Made by a program: the position numbers and the translations under genes
Notes under the pieces: model-generated
Told to the model about the DNA's origin: nothing
What the model saw: only the letters and a program-made list of their open reading frames with translations
The model's database searches: none
Assembly (NCBI GenBank): GCA_011317545.1
Contig: WUJK01000004.1
Span: 3,418,501 to 3,482,500, forward strand
DNA: 64,000 nt
Source of the DNA: Coniella vitis
Taxonomy: Eukaryota > Ascomycota > Sordariomycetes > Diaporthales > Schizoparmaceae
Direction: 5' to 3'
In this document: one piece after another, positions 21,308 through 35,600 of the stretch
Numbering within the stretch: the stretch's first letter is position 1
Layout of the letters: each line of letters starts with the position of its first letter

Positions 21308-23195
21308 ATGGGTTCAAACCAGTCCACCACAGCGGCGAGCGGCGCCGAAAAAGTCTTGATGGAGCGGCTCCGCGCACTCGAGGTCGAAAAGAAGCAAAGC
21401 ATCATCAACGAGGACGGTTTTGTCGAGGTCGGCCACGGTTGTGAGGGCGATGGCGCAGCAACGCTAAACGAAAAGACGCTGGATGCTTTGCGGCGATCGC
21501 CCACTTCTCTCAGTGTGGAACAGTTGGAGGGTTGGCAGTCGAGAGTGCTGGCGGATCCCAAGAACAGGTTGGTGAACATGACATATGCAAAGGGCTCTCT
21601 GTTTCCATCTTGGGCCGTCGTTAATTCTTTTGGCTGTTGCATAACATAGACTTGCGCTCTCGGCTCTTTCGGCCGCCAATATCAAGCAAGTCTTGACATC
21701 TAGCGCTGCGAAGATTGCCGACCAGCAAGTCTACAACATCAAGATCCCCTTTGAGGGCACGCCTATCACCAACCAGCGGAGCAGTGGCCGGTGCTGGCTG
21801 TTTGCCGCGACGAATGTATTTCGGGTTGCACTCATGCAAAAGTATAACCTCGAGTCTTTTGAGCTGAGCCAGGCGTACTTGTTCTTTTGGTAGGTTAAGC
21901 TGTCTTTTGCAGGCAACGTCGGAGATGCTGAGAGAGGCAATGTTGTTACAGGGACAAGCTGGAAAAGTCCAACTTCTTTCTCGAGCAAATCATCGATACA
22001 GCCGACCTGGACCTCGACTCGCGGCTGGTCCAGACGTTGCTTCAAGCACCGCTGTCTGACGGTGGACAATGGGATATGGTCTACAACCTTGTAACCAAGT
22101 ATGGACTGGGTAAGCCAACTGTCTCTTGCCAACTGTGGGCGGTCTTGTTCTTGAGCACGTTTTAAGCAAAAGTACCGCTTCGGTCTGACATTGTATCAAT
22201 CAGTCCCTCAGGTGCTGTACCCAGACTCGTTCAACGCCAAAGCCTCATCTACCATCAACTCCATCATCTTCACCAAACTTCGCGAGGGCGCTCTCATCCT
22301 CCGCTCCCTCCTCAACTCCTCCGCAACAACAGCCGCCGACATCGCCTCGGCAAAGGCCAAGATGCTGAAAGAAATCCACACCATCCTCGTCATCACCTTG
22401 GGGCCTCCGCCAGCACCCACCGACACCTTCACCTGGCAGTTCCTCGACAAGAGCGGCAAAGCCAAGGAGGTGCGCGCCACGCCGCTCGACTTTGCCAGTG
22501 ATATCTGGAGTGCCGACTTCCGCGTTACCTCGTCTGTTATCTCGAGCCTTGTCTCGCTCGTCAACGACCCGCGCAACCCTCCCCTTTCGCTGCTCACCGT
22601 CGACCGCTTGGGCAACATTGTCGGCGGGCGGGGCATCACGTATATCAATGTCGGAATGCCGGCACTCAAACAGGCGTGTGTCGCCATGCTGAAGGCGGGC
22701 CTGCCTGTTTTCTTTGGCAGCGACGTGGGCAAATTCAGTGACTCGGTATCGGGCGTCATGGACTTGTCACTTATTGACTATGAGTTGGGATTCAACGTCA
22801 GCCTGCTGGGCATGGACAAAGCAGCGCGGCTCCGAACGGGCGAGAGCGCCATGACGCATGCTATGGTGCTGACGGCGGTGCACGTCGACGAGAAGACGGG
22901 CGAGACAGTCCGATGGCGGGTACAAAACAGCTGGGGCGCGGGTGCTGGAACGGAAGGATGGTTTGTCATGAGTGATGCTTGGTATGTCTCTTTTTCTTGC
23001 TATTCCTCCCTCCTCCCTCTTGGTCTACCATGATGTTCTTTCTTTTTGCTGACAGCTTATTTGCTCTGTAGGATGGACCAATTTGTCTACCAGGCTGTGG
23101 TCGACCCCAAGTTCTTGCCGAGAGAAGTTAGGGATGTGCTCAAGAAGGAGCCAATTCTACTGCCTCTGTGGGATCCCATGGGCGCATTGGCCTAA
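21308..23195 (+). CDS. Bleomycin hydrolase-type cysteine aminopeptidase (C1B)
   Basis: Five exons: 21308-21567, 21650-21889, 21952-22109, 22204-22981 and 23072-23195. They give 519 residues. All introns are 62-94 bp; the first has a weak donor (GTTGGT), but the splice restores KNRLALSALSA. The papain-like triad is plain: Cys135 in NQRSSGRCWLFAA, His438 in AMTHAMVLTAV, and Asn461 in VQNSWG. Members form barrel-shaped hexamers with the active sites inside. They trim peptides from the N-terminus and detoxify homocysteine thiolactone and bleomycin; the yeast member is Lap3/Blh1. The C-terminal residues normally sit in the active site and limit cleavage; here the end is MGALA. The N-terminus MGSNQS fits an N-myristoylation signal, ahead of a ~90-residue extension before the conserved core. 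Confidence 0.95.
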
Positions 23196-26100
23196 CTAGG
23201 GCTTGTAATCACCAGGGGTGATGAAGGTTCAATGCTGTAATTGATCTCCATCAATCACAATCTTTTCTACTGACTGATGAGCCAAGCGTGCTGCCATCTT
23301 GGGAGACTTCTGAGGGCTCATAGTTTTATACAGCCACAACTTGCGTGAGAGGGGCGCGACAGACAACAAATGAGATTGAAATGCCACCTCCATATCTCGT
23401 TGTGTCTTGGGCATGCCGCCATCCTTTGTCTCCCGGCAGTCCGTCAAGTTGCCAAGTGAAAGCCTTACCCGGCAGGGTGTACTTGACAATGAGTACTAGT
23501 ACACATATACCTAGAAAGCGAGCACCCTCACGTTGGCGTCCTTGACAGGATGGATAACACAGAACCGTGATTGGCAGCCGCGCAATGCAGAGGAAGAGTG
23601 AGTGGGTGGGTGGCTGACTGGTGGCGGCAACACGCTACTTTAATATTCAGTGTTTTGTTCACGTTATTGTTGACGAGTAAGAAGGCAGTATGAACTGGTT
23701 TCAGACCGCTCTTTTGGCAACTCGCCTAGTTGCCATCCTTCACATGCGAAGCGCCATTCCAACAGGCCAGTCAAAGAACGTGACGTGTGCCTACCAGTAA
23801 CAGCGAAAAGACCAACAGGCTCGCGCCGCGAGGGCGAGGTATAGATTCTCTCGAGGTTGGGCATGACAGCTCTAGCCTGCTTGTTGTGTCTGGAAACTAG
23901 GAAACCGAAGGGAAACAAAAAAGCACGCAAGAAATATCCAATGACTCAACTACGAGATGACTGGCTAGAGACTTTCGGCTTGGGTTGTTTTTGGTTTCAA
24001 GGGCGAGAGTCTTTGGCCTACCGGGTGTGTTGTTTCCAATCTTTTCAACACCAGCTCGTCCAATGGGCATTTGTGTGTGTCAGTGCGTGCGTGCGTGTGG
24101 GTGTGTTACGCGTTTACCGATTTGATAGAAACAAAACTTCACCTCGCATTCATGTGCATGCATACATACATACATAAGCGCGCAGCCATAACCAGATGTT
24201 ATTAATGGTTCTCTCTTCGAATCGTCCTGACCGGCTTCATGTCGTCCTACCATATTCTTCCAAACGACAACTGTCACCTTACCGACAGACGTAAAGGGCA
24301 AGTCTATCAGACGATTTAGACGCATGGCTGTAAGTTGATGCAACGCCAGGCAGGATGTTCAGTCGCCAGCCTGCTCCCCGTGGTCTACTAAGCACATCCC
24401 ACCTGATGAGTCTGCAGAGTTGTATTGAACTGGCTGGCTGGCTGGCTGTATACTAAGGAGATTGGGGACATAATTCGAAGGCTACTTTATTGCGGGGAAC
24501 TAAGTTGTTTGATTTTTTTTTCTTTTTTTGATTTTTTGGGGGGGGAGGGGGGAAGCAGGCTATCGGATGAAGGCACCTCAGACTGCGGCCTTGTTCAACG
24601 CGCGTAACAGTATCCAAGTTGCCGCCGTACGGAGCGATATCTTCTCTAAATTTAGATATCCAAAGTCTTGGATACTGTCAACCATGTATAAAAAAGTCTG
24701 GGGCTGCTGTGTACTTACTTACGTACAACATGTCGTGTGTGTCGACGACGACCAAAGAGGCAATATACGCTGCTATTGGCTCACTCGACAAAGGTCCTAA
24801 CCAAGATTAATAAAAAGAGGCGCAGACATAGTCCGACTCTGAGTAACGGATCAGCAACATGAAACGTCCCAAAAGAAAAAAAAAATCAACTAGCTTGGTC
24901 CATGATAATCCCTGTGGTCCAAGTTGATAGTACTATGTAGAAGTATTATGAAGAAAAAAAAGGTTCCGTTAGCGATGCCCAACAAGCTGGGCAACGTCAT
25001 CCCAGCGCAGTGATGTCAGAGGGCGGACCCTGACAAGTTGAGCTGTGTGGGCGGGTTTAGGCTCCGTGCGGTTTAGCCTGGCCAGGTGCCACTATAGTAG
25101 AGCTCCTGTTATACTTTTGGTTCATCCATTGGGTACTTGCCACTACCATGTACTTACATAGTACTAGGCATGCACTACATAGTAATTGGATGCCAGAGTA
25201 CTTGGTACGTACCTCACCTTCCCCCGGTCCTGCTTCCCCCCACCATCCCAGGCTGGACGAATGTTGGATGGAAGGAAAGAAAGAAGCAGGAAGCTGCTAC
25301 TGCCGTTTTCTCTGTCTCTTGGGTCAGCCCAAGCCCAACGCAACTCCAAGAACCCCCACCAGATGATTCGACCGGCCGGCTTCCATAGCCTGTCAGCTTC
25401 TTGTCAACCTCCTGCTCCTCCTCCTTCTCCTCTCTTTCCGACTCCCCGCATACTTAGCCTTCGTTTGTCTGCCTTTCCCGATCGGCAACAGCCAGCCAGT
25501 CAGTCCTTTCACGGCGCATCTTGTTCTTTTCTTCACATGGCGGGCGGTTTTCCTTCTACTAAGCATATATATCTCGTGTAAGAATATATATATGTCTATA
25601 TGTGTATCCGACAACCCCTCCCAGGACTGCCTCCAGAAAACTGCCCCGATCGGCAAAAGCGCAGCCTCTCCACTGATAGAGCTCGACTGATTCGCGCATC
25701 GCGTTGCCCATTCTAAACTTATTTCTCCAGATCGACAGACGTCTCACCGTTGTCGGGCTGGGCCAAGCAGAGACAGAAAGCAGTCTTCTTCGTTCTGTGT
25801 TATTCCACGGAGCGGGTTGCCAGCCTGCCAGGCCAGAGTTCGACAACCAGCCACAGCCAGTCAGCGCTCGGTCGCGCCGTCATCATCATCATCATCACCG
25901 CATATTCCTACAAGTCACCCGCCGCCTACGCTCTGCTAGACCCTCGGCACCGACCGCTGCAATTGTACCTTGCCACGCCCCTCTGGAACGCCCCATTGTC
26001 TCTGATACGAGGCACTCTCGACCAGGTGAGCCCAAACGACCACCAGCATTCCTTAAACCACCCCGCCCCCCCATCTGCGTCATGTTTCTCTGGCAAGACT

Positions 26101-26592
26101 CTTTGCTGCTTGCCGTGCCATCTGTACGCCACCCGTCACTACCGCCCGCTGTGCCGGTGCTCATATTCCTGGGACTTTTGGATGAATTTCACTACATTTT
26201 GTTCTGCCCAACACCAACTTGAGCCACTCCATTGCCCCTCTTCATTTCCTGCAGTATCACGCGCTACTGTAAATCAAACTGGCCCATTGGCTCCCGCCTG
26301 CGCTGCTGTTAGCTCCGAGCCTCATGTGCAAGTGCTTATCCTGCGACTAACATAACAGTTCCATCAGAGCCTTTGTGCCAGCGTCTTTGCGCCTTGGTCC
26401 CTTTGCTCTACGAACCCCTCTTTGACGCTGCTCTCCTCGCCTCCCCGCCGAAACCAGCCTTTTCGAACACAGATATTCTATGCCACATCGACAAGCGCGC
26501 ACGCCGCTCTACACTGATCGCACCCATTGTCCTGCGTCACCGTCACTCTGGCATACCTCGGCCTGGACCGGCTTGTCTCATCCGCTTCCGCC
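23196..26592. other. Intergenic region and long leader of the DUF8035-type gene
   Basis: About 3.4 kb without a supported gene. It holds 9-mer copies at 24931, 25155 and 25176, a TGCG/GTGTG-rich tract near 24075-24110, a CATA microsatellite near 24161-24176, an 8-base G run near 24538, and an ATC run (25881-25898). From about 25380 to the start codon the sequence is C/T-rich leader-like. Confidence 0.5.
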
Positions 26593-29500
26593 ATGGGGGA
26601 TCGCTACGACCGCTCGAGTGGGAGAAGGTCGCCAATCTACGCCTACGGCCGCACCTCCTTGCCTGTTGTGCCTACCACGTATTACGGCGGTGATGTCCAC
26701 GGCACGCCTGCTGTGCGATACGAACCTTCGGCTCCTCAGCCTCGCCATTATACCACTTCTACCACCAGCTCCTCCACACACCATCACCACCACAATCGCC
26801 GCAACTCAAACTCGCTTGGCAGCGACTGGCGTGGTCCCAATGTGCCAGTAACCACCACTACCTACACTGTGAAAACTGACCCCATCTCCAGGAGCACCAG
26901 CGTCAGGGAACACAGTCGAGCACGGAGCCACACACTCGATGCCGCGAGCAGAAAGCCACCCATCATTGTGACAACCCGCCAGACCAAGGAGTCGTCTTCA
27001 TCCGCTTCCCACGTCTCCAGAGACCCACCACATAGTCCTAATCCAGACCGTGAACGAGAACGAGAACGTGGGAGAAACACATACAGGGGAGATGATGGCT
27101 ACTTCATTTCTCAGCCCGCATCGTCTATGCGATCTCGCAGTCATAGTCGATACGCTACTGAAAGAGATGGTCGCCGCACGTCTGGCATCATGAGTTCAAC
27201 CTTGGATGATGAGGAATTTCGACGCCTCAGGCAGAGAACCAATGATGAGAGACTACAGCCCTCCTGGAGCGAGCCTCGCCGTGAGAGGCCCTCTTCATAC
27301 TATGCGAACCCGCCCCGATACAGCACCGCAACGACCGACCTAGGCGACTCGGGGTACGAGTATACGGGTCCTGGCGCACTCCTCCGCTACGACCTGGACA
27401 ATGACCGCCGTGCAACCTATTATCGTCCCACAGTCACCGTCAACGACATTGCTCGGAAGCCCTTTGATGCCCATGCAAGAGGCCCGCCCCCGACCACGCG
27501 AGGCCTAGACAAGGTCAATAGAAGAGTGGTAGAGGATCCGACTGCTGGCATCTATGACCGCCCCTCGACTCGAATGCCTGCACCTGCACCCGTTGCGCCT
27601 GTGGCAGCCGTGGCATCCGTTGTGCCTACTCATTTGGATCATCGAGCAGGCTCAGTGGATGCCACAGCTAGTGCTGTTGACCGACGCGCCTCCCGCAACC
27701 CCCATGGCTCAGCGATACCCTACCAAGATGAATACCCAGCTCGAGACTCAAGACCTAGAGACTACTATTACGATGACGATGTAAGCACACGCGGATTCGG
27801 TTTACGTTCAGAAGGGGACAAGAAGAAGGACATGATCCGCGAAGAATATGCACCGGCGCGTGAACGCCGGCGCGATTCAAGGCTGGAGGAGCGCGAGCCC
27901 AGGCGTCATTCAGACGAAGAGACTGACCGTTACGAGCGTCAATACGGTCGGGATCATGGCAAGAAGGACGACTCTTTCCGCGCCGACAAGAAGAGCAGCA
28001 GAGAAGATGGTAATCGTGATGATGATCGCGACAAGAGCAGACTGCGCGACAAGGTTGCTACTGGCCTCAGTCTCGCAGCCGGTGCGATTGGCTTGGGCGG
28101 AGCTTTGAGCCATGGCCATAATGAGAATTCAGAAGACAAGGGTTCGCCCAGAAGACGTACGGATGAGGAGATACGCAGGGAAGAGGACGAAGAACGTCAC
28201 AAGCCATCGAAACGGGAAGCCGAGGATCGGCCGCGGGAAGACACGGAAGCCTCTGGGCCGGCAGACAAGTCTCGAAAAGACAGGGACAGAGATAGGGAGC
28301 GTGAGCGTGAGCGCGAACGCGAACGTGACTCTGAGGATCTTGAGGATAGCCGTCGCCACAGGCGCGATGCAGACGTGAGGCTGAACGAAGGTGCCCCGTC
28401 AAAAGACGCTAACTCCTCTTCCGACGAGAGCAAGCCATCACGACGTCGTGGCCGTCCATCCTCTGCCTTCAAGCCCAACGATACCGCCAGCTTGATGGCA
28501 CTCAAGGAACAGTTGCGAGCCCAGGAGGAGGCTGACGAGGAGCATGAGAAAGCCGCAAAGAAGAAGGATATCTCGCCTGAGCGAAGACCGACTCCACCAA
28601 CAGCTCGGGAGGACAGAGAGGATGCCAACAAGGAAGGTCCTCCGAGGGACGACTTGCGGGGCCGCGAGGCTGCCGCTTCTGCGCCCGATGACAAGCAGGT
28701 CAGAGTTGTGTCACCTCCACGCGACAAGGAAGACAAAAAGCCCATCAAGGGCATCTTGAAGCAGCCGAAACCGCAATTCCCCGAAGAACCGAACCCTATT
28801 CGGGAGGGTGTCGCACCACACAAGGACGACAAGACGAAAGGCAACGTACCGCCTGGGGCACGCTGGACCAAGATTAGCCGCAAATTGGTCAATCCCGAGG
28901 CTCTGACTATTGGAAAGGAACGGTTCGAAGTTCGAGACGACTTTGTTATCGTGCTGCGTGTCTTGAACAAGGAGGAAATTGAGGCGTACACAGCTGCTAC
29001 TGCTCAGCTGCGAGGTGGGTTGCTCCCGTTTCCATTTTCTTGTTTGCCCGTTTCCCCCCTTATTCTCTGTGTTCTCTCTTTTCTTCTTGTCTGCTTTCCT
29101 GTCGCTGTCCACATGTCGCCCGTGCCGTCCGTGTCGCCTGTTCGATCGAATGCCGCTGTAGCCTCCTTCGTCCACGCCCTTACGCACGCCGCCGCCCTTC
29201 GTATCGCATCGCCCTCGTCTCATCCTGCGCCTTTTCGGCCCTAGCTTTGTACTTTTTGTGCCACTGCTACTTTTTCTTGTTTTGTGAAACTGCATTCTTA
29301 TTCAACTCTGCAGTTGCAGAGTCTTTCGAAAATGGATATGGCTGACAACCCGCAACAGAGATGAGGCGCCAAGAGTATGAAGAGCGAGAGAGGGACGACG
29401 AGCGTGAAGATGATGACGACCGTCGGAGATCACATCGATCACATAGACGAGATCCGAGAGAAGAAGATGATGATGAGAGGAGAAGACGTGAAGAGAAACG

Positions 29501-29699
29501 AGAACGCGAGCGTGATCGAGACAGAGACCGAGACCGAGACCGTGAGACCCGATCTCGGAGACACCGACATGAGGAAGATGAGCCGCTGCGACTTGAATAC
29601 TCGACCGATGATCGCGACCGTATACCGACTCGTTCCCATCGCCATCGCGAACGTGAACGAGAGCGCGAGAGAGAACCTGTCAGTGTGAGAAACGACTGA
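26593..29699 (+). CDS. Large charged protein with a DUF8035-type domain
   Basis: Exons 26593-29014 and 29359-29699 with a 344-bp intron (donor GTGGGT, acceptor CAACAG) give 920 residues. The start MGDRYDRSS at 26593 lies after a C/T-rich leader and is the first ATG of the frame. The protein is dominated by Arg/Ser/Asp/Glu low complexity, with long alternating DRERER runs. Around residues 487-505 there is a short Gly/Ala/Leu-rich hydrophobic stretch. The conserved part is just before the intron: ARWTKISRKLVNPEALTIGK then ERFEVRDDFVIVLRVLNKEEIEAYT, a block I recognise as the fungal DUF8035 family, whose function is unknown. The second exon is almost entirely charged (RDRDRDRDR). RS/RD-type composition hints at RNA or splicing association, but that is inference only. 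Confidence 0.85.
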
Positions 29700-32600
29700 A
29701 ACGGCCCTTGATAACGGACATGAACAGCATTTTCAATATCACCCGAGTGACAATGGTCCTCTATGTGATGCATTTCCTGAGTGCTAATGTTGGATCTATG
29801 AAACAACGAAACTTAATAACGGCTAGTACGTAGTATTTGCTAGCAATGTTCTGGAAGCAGCTCTTTTATTTTCACAAGAAAGGACGAATTCTTGTGGATT
29901 CGACATGTCTTGCGTACCATCAAAACCTTCAAAGATCATTTCTTCATACCTAGATACCTACCTCAGTGCTGTTATATACAATCGGGACACAGACTCCCAA
30001 GCCTTGATTTTTGCTCAAGATGAAATAAAACACACGGTTGCTTGTGTGTACCACTGCGAGCATCTACCAAGACATGCACTCAAGTAGGACCCGGCCTCTT
30101 TCGACATCTTTTGTAGTTGAGATGCAGGCTATTATTCCCCTTGGTCATCCAGCGTCCTGATTCTTTGGATCCGACTTGAACAAAACACTAAAGCTCCGTG
30201 GGATCGATGAATTTTCCACCCAAAAACAGGAAACTAATAATGAATAAGAAACCCAATGTATTTTACCTTCATTTCTCTTTGCACAGAGCCTCCAAAAGCC
30301 TTGGTCTATTCTTTCTAGAGCCATTTTGTGGTGTCATTTACATTTACTTGACATATGATGGGGTGGAATCACGGCCGGGAGGCATATATGAAAGACCAAT
30401 CTTCAGACATGTGTATGTAGTACTGCAATCCACAGTTCTTTGCACATTCAGTTAAGCCAACAGCATCTTTTAGTTTGTTTGGGAGCTCTCACAAGATTCG
30501 CCATCTTGTAATGATTCGCCGTGCTATCACTCGTGCTCAAGAAATTGTTATGTGGGAAAGTGAGGCGTGTTTCCTGTCTTCTTTTTTTGCTTTTCTTTTT
30601 CGGTCGCTCTCTTACGCGTGTTTTCCTCGCCTTGTAACTCCCTGAGACAATCAATTTATTTTTTTTTTTCCCACACGAACCAGTAAGCGAAGGTTCGAGG
30701 CGAGAACGGAACTATTTGCATGTGGATGTGACCCTCAAATTGTGGCGTATGATGGATGGGTTCGGCGGGAAGCAAATTACTTTTAGGCATTCATACATGT
30801 ATGATGATTGAGCATACCGGTGAACATTGTGCTATGTATATGTATACTAATATATACATTAAAAAAAAAAAAGAGACAAGTTGCATGTGTAGTATGCATG
30901 GGGAAATGGGAAAACGAAAAATCCAAAAAGAACTTATAATAATTGCAAGGCTGGAGTACTTGAGAGGGAACATATTCAGATCAATATACTATGCATGCTC
31001 TTTATATATATATATATATCATATGCACACTGCTGGCTGTATATAACTCAACGAAAAAGAGGAGGAGGAAGAGAAGAAGAAGGCAAAAGTACCAAGTGAC
31101 TAGATAATTTTACGCACAACGGGTGTCTACATCAGAGTAGGTGCCACACTGTCATTATGAATGTTGCTGTCAATATTTTGTGTGACTTCATCCCAGCTTT
31201 TTAAATCATGTATAATGAGTAAATGTTGACAATACGGTATATAGTGAGTCGTGTTGTGACCTGGTTTGACCTTTCCCCCATCACTTTGCTAGAAGATTCT
31301 CTTTTTCATATTGGCGGCGCTCAAGCAATATTTCATATCTCTACCTTTTTTTTCTAATCTTGATGTTTACTGGGGGTAGGGGTATGGGGGGGAAATGAGG
31401 CTGACTGTCTTTTTTTCTTGTTGTGCTTGTTATGTCCTACGATGGCGGTGAGGCCTGCCTATATATATCTGCATATTATATGACCTTTTTCTTCCCCTTC
31501 TCACCCGCTCGAGACGACCCGAGACATCTCATCTCACCCTGATACTTGTGATCTATCTCATAGACTGATAGCGTGAACCAGCTTTTTTCTTCTTCCCATT
31601 TCCACCCCCCTCACCCCGGCGGGCGGCCCCCTTCGGTGCATATGTCTTTCTCAAACACCACACCTAGTATATAGAAGTTGCGGTATATACCCTACCATGT
31701 ACCATGTAGTGATCCAAGACAAAAGAATAGAATGGGGGGTGTGGACGTGGGGGTTCCCACGGGGCTTTCCTCTCCCCCTCCCCCCACCACTAATTTTTTT
31801 TTTTTGGGGGGGGGGGTGCTTTGGTAAGCCAGCTACATTATGCAAAGCAAAAGCAGAGTTGTACTCTTCTCTACTACGTGTACCTCATTGTACATAGCCG
31901 CGCATGACAAGAAGCAAAGAGAGTTGGGGGGGGGGAGGGGAAGGGGAAGGGGGAAACAGGGCAAATGATACCCAAAAGAAGAAGAAGAAGAAAAAGAGAA
32001 AAAGAAAAGAGAAGCAACAAACACACAAAAAGACTCATTCTTTAGGCCCCGGCTGGCTGTGTACTTGATACATGCAATGCAAATAACATACCATGTATAT
32101 AGTATTATTACATCGGGCCCCGTCGGGCAGCCGGTGAGGAAAATACGGAACCACGGATGGGGGATGTGGTTGTCCCCCCCCCCTGGGGACACGGGCTGTG
32201 TGTACCGTGATGGATCATATTGGAAAGAAAAATGTGTGCATACCATGTAGTAACAACAAAAGGCTGGCCAGAGGAAGAAGAAGGATGACGAAGGGGAGGA
32301 CACAGTACGAGATGTGAAAAGTGAATGAATGAATAATACTCCGGTTGTAAAGGTTCATGCGACAACAAGGCTTTCCAAGACGGGGGGAGGGGGCCTTGAT
32401 ATCCCTTTTTCGGTGTCGACTTGCGAGATAATAAAGAAGAACTGCAGAAAAAGAAGGAGTACAGTATAATGTGTAAGCAGCTGATGATGTTTCTTAGTCG
32501 ACCTTGTTCTTTGATAGAATTCAGCTCGTTCGCCCTACACTTTGGACAAGACTCAAAACGATGTAGCGAGTCAAGGTATGACGAATCTGCACAAAACATA

Positions 32601-35600
32601 TCATAGTACTACAGTATATAGTATGTAAAGTAGTGAGGTAGCAGTCTTCTATAACTGGGCTGAAAAACGAACAAACAAAAGATAACTCGTACTTTCTTTT
32701 CTTCTCCCCCCCCGGGGAGATCATTACTTTTCCCTCAGGTAGGATTGGCAAGGACTTGGGACAAGGCAAACGTGTGTGTGGTCGATCTATTGGCACGCCT
32801 CGGATCGTGATATCCTCCCTCTCGTCGTTCGACCGATCCTTGGCCCGTGTTGGTGGAACATGGTGTTTTTTTTCCCCTTTGTCTGAAAGGCTGAGGATTG
32901 AAGTGAAGATGATGGGCCGGGATATCTCGATGGCACAAGCAAAATACGATGGAGAATTGCTGACGGTAGGCCGGGCTTGACGAAAAAGATGACACAAAAA
33001 AGAAAGGCGGGAGGGAATACATGGTAGATACTATGTATATGATCGCTCTCAATGTTGGAAGCAGGCTGTCATAAAGTTGCTGAGCTATATGGACATTCTC
33101 GACAGGCCAAGACGGAACCCAAAGGCGGAATACTTCGAAGCAGGCGTAAAAAGTGCCATTTCACGTGCGGAAACACTGAGTTCTATGGAGACAACATGTC
33201 ATTTCTGCCCTTTGTAGTTTGCTAGACAGTATCGTTGACGTTGCCATGATTCTGGTGGTTATGTTTATCTGGACAGGCAGTAAGTATCTGATCCATGATC
33301 GGCCATTCGAACCCTTTGCAAACATTGGACTTGCATAGTAATCCTATATACATACTATAGTACAAGCAGTATCCATCCATCATCGCCTTGAGACGGCTGT
33401 GAAGAAACGGGGCAAAAGGCACGGTCGGGTTACCAAAACGCATGATTGGCTACTACTGGAAGAGCATACACTCGTAGAATGAAGATGAATATTGGTTGGC
33501 ATTGCTGCAGTGTATGCGATTCCCATATTGGCAAAACCATCCGATCAGGTTGATGTTGCTTGTATGTGACGAGTTGTATATTCCTCAATCAGGTCGATAA
33601 GTAAGCACAGGCGCAGATGACGCGTTTTGAATAGCTTCATTCGTATTACTAATGTATATATCTGCCAAGCATTTCTTGCCCCCCAACCCCAACCCCATCC
33701 CCCAAACCAATAAAAAAACCAGGCAGTGCCCAGATCTAGACGTTTTCGGCTCCTGTCAACGAACAGGTAAAGCATATACTCTACAGGATGCACATGAAAC
33801 TTGGGTGTTTGCTTCTACTAGGTAGCCGTTTGATTTTCTCTCCTCTATGGAACGATTGCATCTGCATCACACACACGCACACACAAGCTCACACAAGTAC
33901 ACCGCGTCATTTACCATGCATGCAGTGGGATTTGGATGCCGTGGCACAAAATCACAGAGTACATTGGGTGTGTGTGCGCCCACGCTGCACTCTGGCCCAC
34001 TCATATCAGCTGCCACATTGCCAATCCCAAATCATCTCCCCTCTTCCCTAATCAGGGCCATGTTCGAGACGCTGCTGACGGGGAATTTAAGCAGAGCCAG
34101 AGGGGGGCGCCCAGGGGGGGTGGGGTGGAGAAGAGGGCAGCAAGGAAGTAAGGACAAGGAAGAGCTTGCGTCGACTCAAAAAGTGCATACGTATGTACTT
34201 TTACTACGATGGCCCCAGCAGCCAAAATCCAGCGAAAAAGAAGCCCTCCAAAGCAAAAAGGCGAGAAGCGCGGAGAAGCCGGGGGGCGACGGTTATGCTA
34301 AACAGAAAAACCTTTTTTTCTTTTTTTCGGATTATCTACTGCGTCTATCCCTGTCCGGTATGGTGTGTGTGGCGTGGGTGTTGCCTACCGGCAGATGTAC
34401 TTAGTAGCAGTTGTACTGTGTACTTAGTATAAAGTAGTAGGCAGAGCAGTTCCAGCAGAGAATACCAAAAAAAAAAAAAAAAGGCGAGATTGATGAGTTT
34501 TGGGAACATTACTATGTAGCGTTGGGTAACTGTCAGAGAGCAAAAAGCACTGTACAATTACAAGCAGTGCACTTCAGTTGTCAGCATACTATGTATATAG
34601 TGCACACTCGCTTGATAGTACATAGTAATGGAGTATACATAGTACTATGTACAGGGCGTGTCAGGGCTTGATGATAGTACATACAAAGTACACAGTTTGT
34701 GAGCTTGCCCCCGCACGACAAGATACATAGTACCATAGCATGTCTGTAACAAAAAACCCGCGCGCGCGTGTGGATTCTGTTTCGCCAGAGATCTTTTTTG
34801 AGCGAAAAGAAAAAGAAAAGGAAAGGAAAAGCCGCTCTGATGGCCTTCAGCGATGTTTCGGGGGTCAGATCAGCCAAAAAGAAAAAAAAAAGACATGTTT
34901 GGCCTGGGCATTGGGCAAGCCTACACTGTAATAAGCAAAACCCCCTGAGACTTGCTTCTCGACCTTATTGAAAGTGCATACATACATCCAGCACTCGTCC
35001 TGGTGGCTTTTGCTCATAAGGCTGCGTGCGGGTCATTTCAGGATGTGTCAGAGGGGTGTAACAGTGTTTCCATGCGTGGCTGTGAGCCAAACAAAGTCAT
35101 GGATTCTGGAGTAACAGGTCAGGGAATCATAGTATACGCTACTCCTACTTCATGCTATTTCGTCGAGGTACGTACGACGATTAGTACATACTCTGTAGTA
35201 TGTATACGCGTGCAACCGTGATTATGTATGTGCTGGAGATGAGAGATATGGATGCATAGTGGCACAGATGACGAAATACGAGGATCGTGAGCATATTCCT
35301 CTCACCGAAACGCGAAGATCCTATGACCTGCAAAATTGTAATCAGCAATAGTTGGGCACTGAAGAGGGCGATCCAGACAGCTCATTCACGGAGCCAGTGC
35401 CCTGATCAAGGATAGCCTCAGCGTCTGAATGAGTGGTCTTTGGGGAATTGCCCGCGTACCTGATACTACGGTACCTGTTCTTGCAACTGATAACAGGCTT
35501 GCTCATTGACCAATTATTTACCATTTAGTAGCCCGTGCAAGTACTGTGTACATTGTAGCGCTGTCCGTCCAGCCTCTGCTGTGATACGTGGACCTTGACT

